From the NCBI GenBank assembly GCA_964492065.1, contig CAZBHH010000001.1, positions 1-64,000 on the forward strand: a stretch of 64,000 nt of DNA. Reading direction: 5' to 3'. How positions within the stretch are numbered: the first letter of the stretch is position 1; every line of letters begins with the position of its first letter. A program made the position numbers and the translations under genes. Positions 61,862-64,000 of the stretch are shown one piece after another. Origin of the DNA: JADKAC01 sp964492065 (GTDB taxonomy: Bacteria; Bacteroidota; Bacteroidia; Chitinophagales; BACL12). The notes under the pieces are model-generated. The model was not told the DNA's origin. It did not search any database and worked only from the letters and a program-made list of their open reading frames with translations.

Positions 61862-62872
61862 TCAATAATAAAGGTATCTCAGGTTATTAATTTCCTTACC
61901 GGCCCTGGGCCTTTCCAATGGCACACGGTAGGCGATTGTCAGCTCATGCGACCCCTGGCTTACCGCACTGAGGCCTGATAATGTTATATCATAGGAATAA
62001 TGTATCCCCAATCTCTCCGTAATATTCCACCCGCCAATAATTACGACAGCATCGGTTTGATTCTCAAGATAACCTCTAAACGAGGCGCCTAAAAATAAAT
62101 TGTTTTTATAGTCGAGCAGCAGGTTCACGTCTGCCATACTCTCAATAACATCCGATTTAAAAAGAACGGTAGGCCGCAGGTGCCACTTACTGCCAATTTC
62201 CTGCGAATAGCCTAAATAAACGTACCCTGTGGGTGAATATTGTATCGAAGTATTCCCGGCGGCAGTAGGGAATTCAAATGCCTGACCCAGTAGGTGCAGT
62301 ACCGAGACGCCGGCTTCCAGCTTACCTGATTTCAATGCGATACCCGCATTCAAATCAGGCAGGATATCGCTTACCAGCGTTTCCGGGATGTAATTGTCAT
62401 TGTGATCTACCATCCCTTCATAACTCCCCTGCGGTGCGATGAGCTTACTGCCGTTCAGCGCCTGGTAGGCTATTCCGGCCGAAGCTCCCAGGCTCAGAGT
62501 AGTGGTTGTACTCAGGCTGACATGATAGGCATAGGCAAGGGCTACGGCGGTGGTTTGCAATTGCCCTGCATTATCATTTACCAGCCTGATACCTGCTCCG
62601 CTATGGATGCGGTATAAGGGAAAATGGGAACTCAGCGACTGTGTCTGGGGCGCTCCCGGGATGTCAACCCATTGGCTGCGGGCGTTTACCACACTTACCA
62701 CGGCATCCTCCAGCCCTGAAAAAGCAGGGTTAAAAACAGCCGGTGCATTCATATATTGACTGAACTGGGGTTCGTGTTGCGCCCTGACTGCCAATGCGAG
62801 AAACGCACCCATAAACAATGCACAACAATGCCTCGACGGATTCAAAACAATGAAATATCGGCCTAATCTCAA
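61862..62872 (-). CDS. sprF: Type IX secretion outer membrane protein PorP/SprF
   Basis: A 336-residue beta-barrel of the PorP/SprF family: signal peptide, then QHEPQFSQYMNAPAVFNPAFSGLEDAV, the family hallmark, followed by about a dozen amphipathic strands ending ELTIAYRVPLERP. PorP-like proteins associate with SprA and help secrete or anchor specific cargo. It is on the same strand as the gld genes, 142 nt upstream of gldK, so it may be transcribed with them. Confidence 0.92.
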   Translation of the reverse strand: MRLGRYFIVLNPSRHCCALFMGAFLALAVRAQHEPQFSQYMNAPAVFNPAFSGLEDAVVSVVNARSQWVDIPGAPQTQSLSSHFPLYRIHSGAGIRLVNDNAGQLQTTAVALAYAYHVSLSTTTTLSLGASAGIAYQALNGSKLIAPQGSYEGMVDHNDNYIPETLVSDILPDLNAGIALKSGKLEAGVSVLHLLGQAFEFPTAAGNTSIQYSPTGYVYLGYSQEIGSKWHLRPTVLFKSDVIESMADVNLLLDYKNNLFLGASFRGYLENQTDAVVIIGGWNITERLGIHYSYDITLSGLSAVSQGSHELTIAYRVPLERPRAGKEINNLRYLYY

Positions 62873-63097
62873 ATCGTTTCCTTAATTATCCGGTGCAAAA
62901 TAATCAATGCTGTTTTCACTTCAAAATCCTGGTTCTTATCCATAGTATTCTGACATCCATTTGACATGTGTTCGGCGTATTGACCAAACAGCAGGCGCAA
63001 ACCGGTATTTCCTCCGCTGATTCCGCATGCTTCTTAGGTGCCGGCCCGTCTATACGGTCAATCCGGTAGTGTCGAACTTTCCGTATGGCATCGGGAT

Positions 63098-63880
63098 CTA
63101 TTTCTTCTTATTCACAACCGATAAATACTTCTCCAGCGCCATGAAGATGGATGGGGTCTCGGCAGTAGGCGCCGCCACATCCACCCGGATATTATAATTT
63201 TCCAGAGTCTTAAGGGTCAGTTCACCCAAACATGCGATGCGGATATTACCCTGTTTAAAATCGGGGTAATTAAAGAGCAGGCTGTCCACGCCTTTCGGGG
63301 TAAACAGCAATATCATATCAAACTGATCGATTGGTTGTAAATCCTGTAAATCGGTAGGAATAGTTTCATAAATAAACGCCTCGCTGAAATCGGCGTTCTT
63401 CGATATTAGAAACTGGTTGATATTGTCCCGGTGTTCCTGAGCGCAGGGAAATAAAATCTTTTCATTCGGGATATGCTTTGCCATAACCTCAAACAATTCA
63501 TTCTCCTTGCCATTGGATCCATAGAATATTTTCCGCTTTCTAAACTGAATATACTTCTGAAGATACACCGCCACTGCTTCTGAAATACAGAAGTATTTAG
63601 TTTCCTCCGGCATGCGGATACGCAATTCTTCACAAACCCTGAAAAAATGATCTATGGCATTTTTTGAAGTCAGAATAACGGCTGAATATTCCCGTATGTC
63701 AATACGCTGTTTCCTGAATTCTTTAGCCGGGATACCCTCTATTTTAATAAACTGGCGAAACTCGAATTTAACCTTAAACTTTTCGGCAAGGTCTGTATAG
63801 GGATTCTTAGATATTTCAGGTTTAGGTTGTGATACCAGTATTCTCTTTACCGGTGTCATCACCTCATCATAATTAGACAT
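63098..63880 (-). CDS. hemD: Uroporphyrinogen-III synthase
   Basis: A 260-residue cytosolic enzyme of haem synthesis with the HemD two-lobed fold: KRILVSQPKPE, FIKIEGIPAKEFRKQRIDIREYSAVILTSKNAIDHFF, IFYGSNGKENELFE, KILFPCAQEHRDNINQFL, and TPKGVDSLLFNYPDF ... IACLGELTLKTLE near the end. Sequence identity among HemD proteins is low, so this rests on the general layout and on the VILTSKNA and G-x-x-T patterns. Its presence before sprF and gld genes matches the order I recall in other Bacteroidota. The mRNA probably starts near 63954. Confidence 0.88.
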   Translation of the reverse strand: MSNYDEVMTPVKRILVSQPKPEISKNPYTDLAEKFKVKFEFRQFIKIEGIPAKEFRKQRIDIREYSAVILTSKNAIDHFFRVCEELRIRMPEETKYFCISEAVAVYLQKYIQFRKRKIFYGSNGKENELFEVMAKHIPNEKILFPCAQEHRDNINQFLISKNADFSEAFIYETIPTDLQDLQPIDQFDMILLFTPKGVDSLLFNYPDFKQGNIRIACLGELTLKTLENYNIRVDVAAPTAETPSIFMALEKYLSVVNKKK

Positions 63881-63959
63881 TCAACTAATTTTTCAGCTGT
63901 TTATTTCTAAGTTGCCGATCACTTTAATAAGTATCAGCAACGGTGCAATTTCCAGGGTG

Positions 63960-63967
63960 CAAAGATA
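63960..63967 (-). promoter_or_regulatory. -7 element for hemD
   Basis: Minus strand TATCTTTG, an exact TAnnTTTG match, about 80 nt before the hemD ATG. The -33 partner would be at or beyond the window edge or is degenerate. Confidence 0.4.
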
Positions 63968-64000
63968 GATTAAAAAATAAAAGAAGTGAAACCTGGCAAA

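Overview
The window is a chromosomal segment of a Bacteroidota bacterium. The evidence is a complete type IX secretion/gliding core (porP/sprF, gldK, gldL, gldM, gldN, plus porW/sprE elsewhere), a secreted protein with a type IX C-terminal sorting domain, promoter-like TTG...TAnnTTTG elements in place of E. coli-type -10 boxes, weak Shine-Dalgarno sequences, and a large Cas9 of the Bacteroidota II-C kind. A Saprospiria- or Chitinophagia-like aerobe is my inference; no rRNA is present to fix the genus.

Layout. 1-6480: a type II-C CRISPR-Cas locus. The array enters from the left edge, followed by cas2, cas1, a gene for a Y1/REP-associated tyrosine transposase, and cas9, all on the minus strand, with a tracrRNA read divergently from in front of cas9. 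The transposase gene sits inside the operon with 7-8 nt spacers on each side; this is the most unusual arrangement in the window. 6811-15012: housekeeping and regulation (zinc-finger protein, ClpC, STAS protein and RNase Z, an NtrC-type regulator, a YwqK-repeat protein, RNase P RNA, a Smr-domain protein). 15088-28506: mostly single genes (methyltransferases, phosphohexomutase, SmpB, catalase, nucleotide-sugar-type epimerase, AhpD-like protein, several lipoproteins). 28776-32728: an Rrf2 regulator with a palindromic operator, then a compact cbb3-like haem-copper oxidase operon. 32877-39199: a heavy-metal RND efflux operon (His-rich small protein, CzcA, CzcC, CzcB types). 39208-46691: a type IX cargo protein, uracil-DNA glycosylase, a GCS2-CBS fusion and a prolyl oligopeptidase. 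46776-48781: tRNA-Arg, two ATP-synthase accessory-type membrane proteins, bactofilin and an M23 peptidase. 48850-56976: PorW/SprE, PBP1A, DUF1801 protein, a D,D-carboxypeptidase and UvrC. 57031-63880: the gldNMLK-sprF cluster and hemD.

How parts work together. The CRISPR locus has everything for interference and adaptation: array, tracrRNA, Cas9, Cas1 and Cas2. The anti-repeat matches the repeat over 21 of 23 positions, so the repeat and tracrRNA belong together. The type IX genes would export cargo such as the 823-residue beta-helix protein. The Rrf2-oxidase block looks like a regulated respiratory unit. The metal efflux block is a self-contained tripartite pump. Cell-wall genes (M23 peptidase, bactofilin, PBP1A, VanY-like peptidase) flank porW.

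All domain and family names come from motif recognition by eye; no database search was run.
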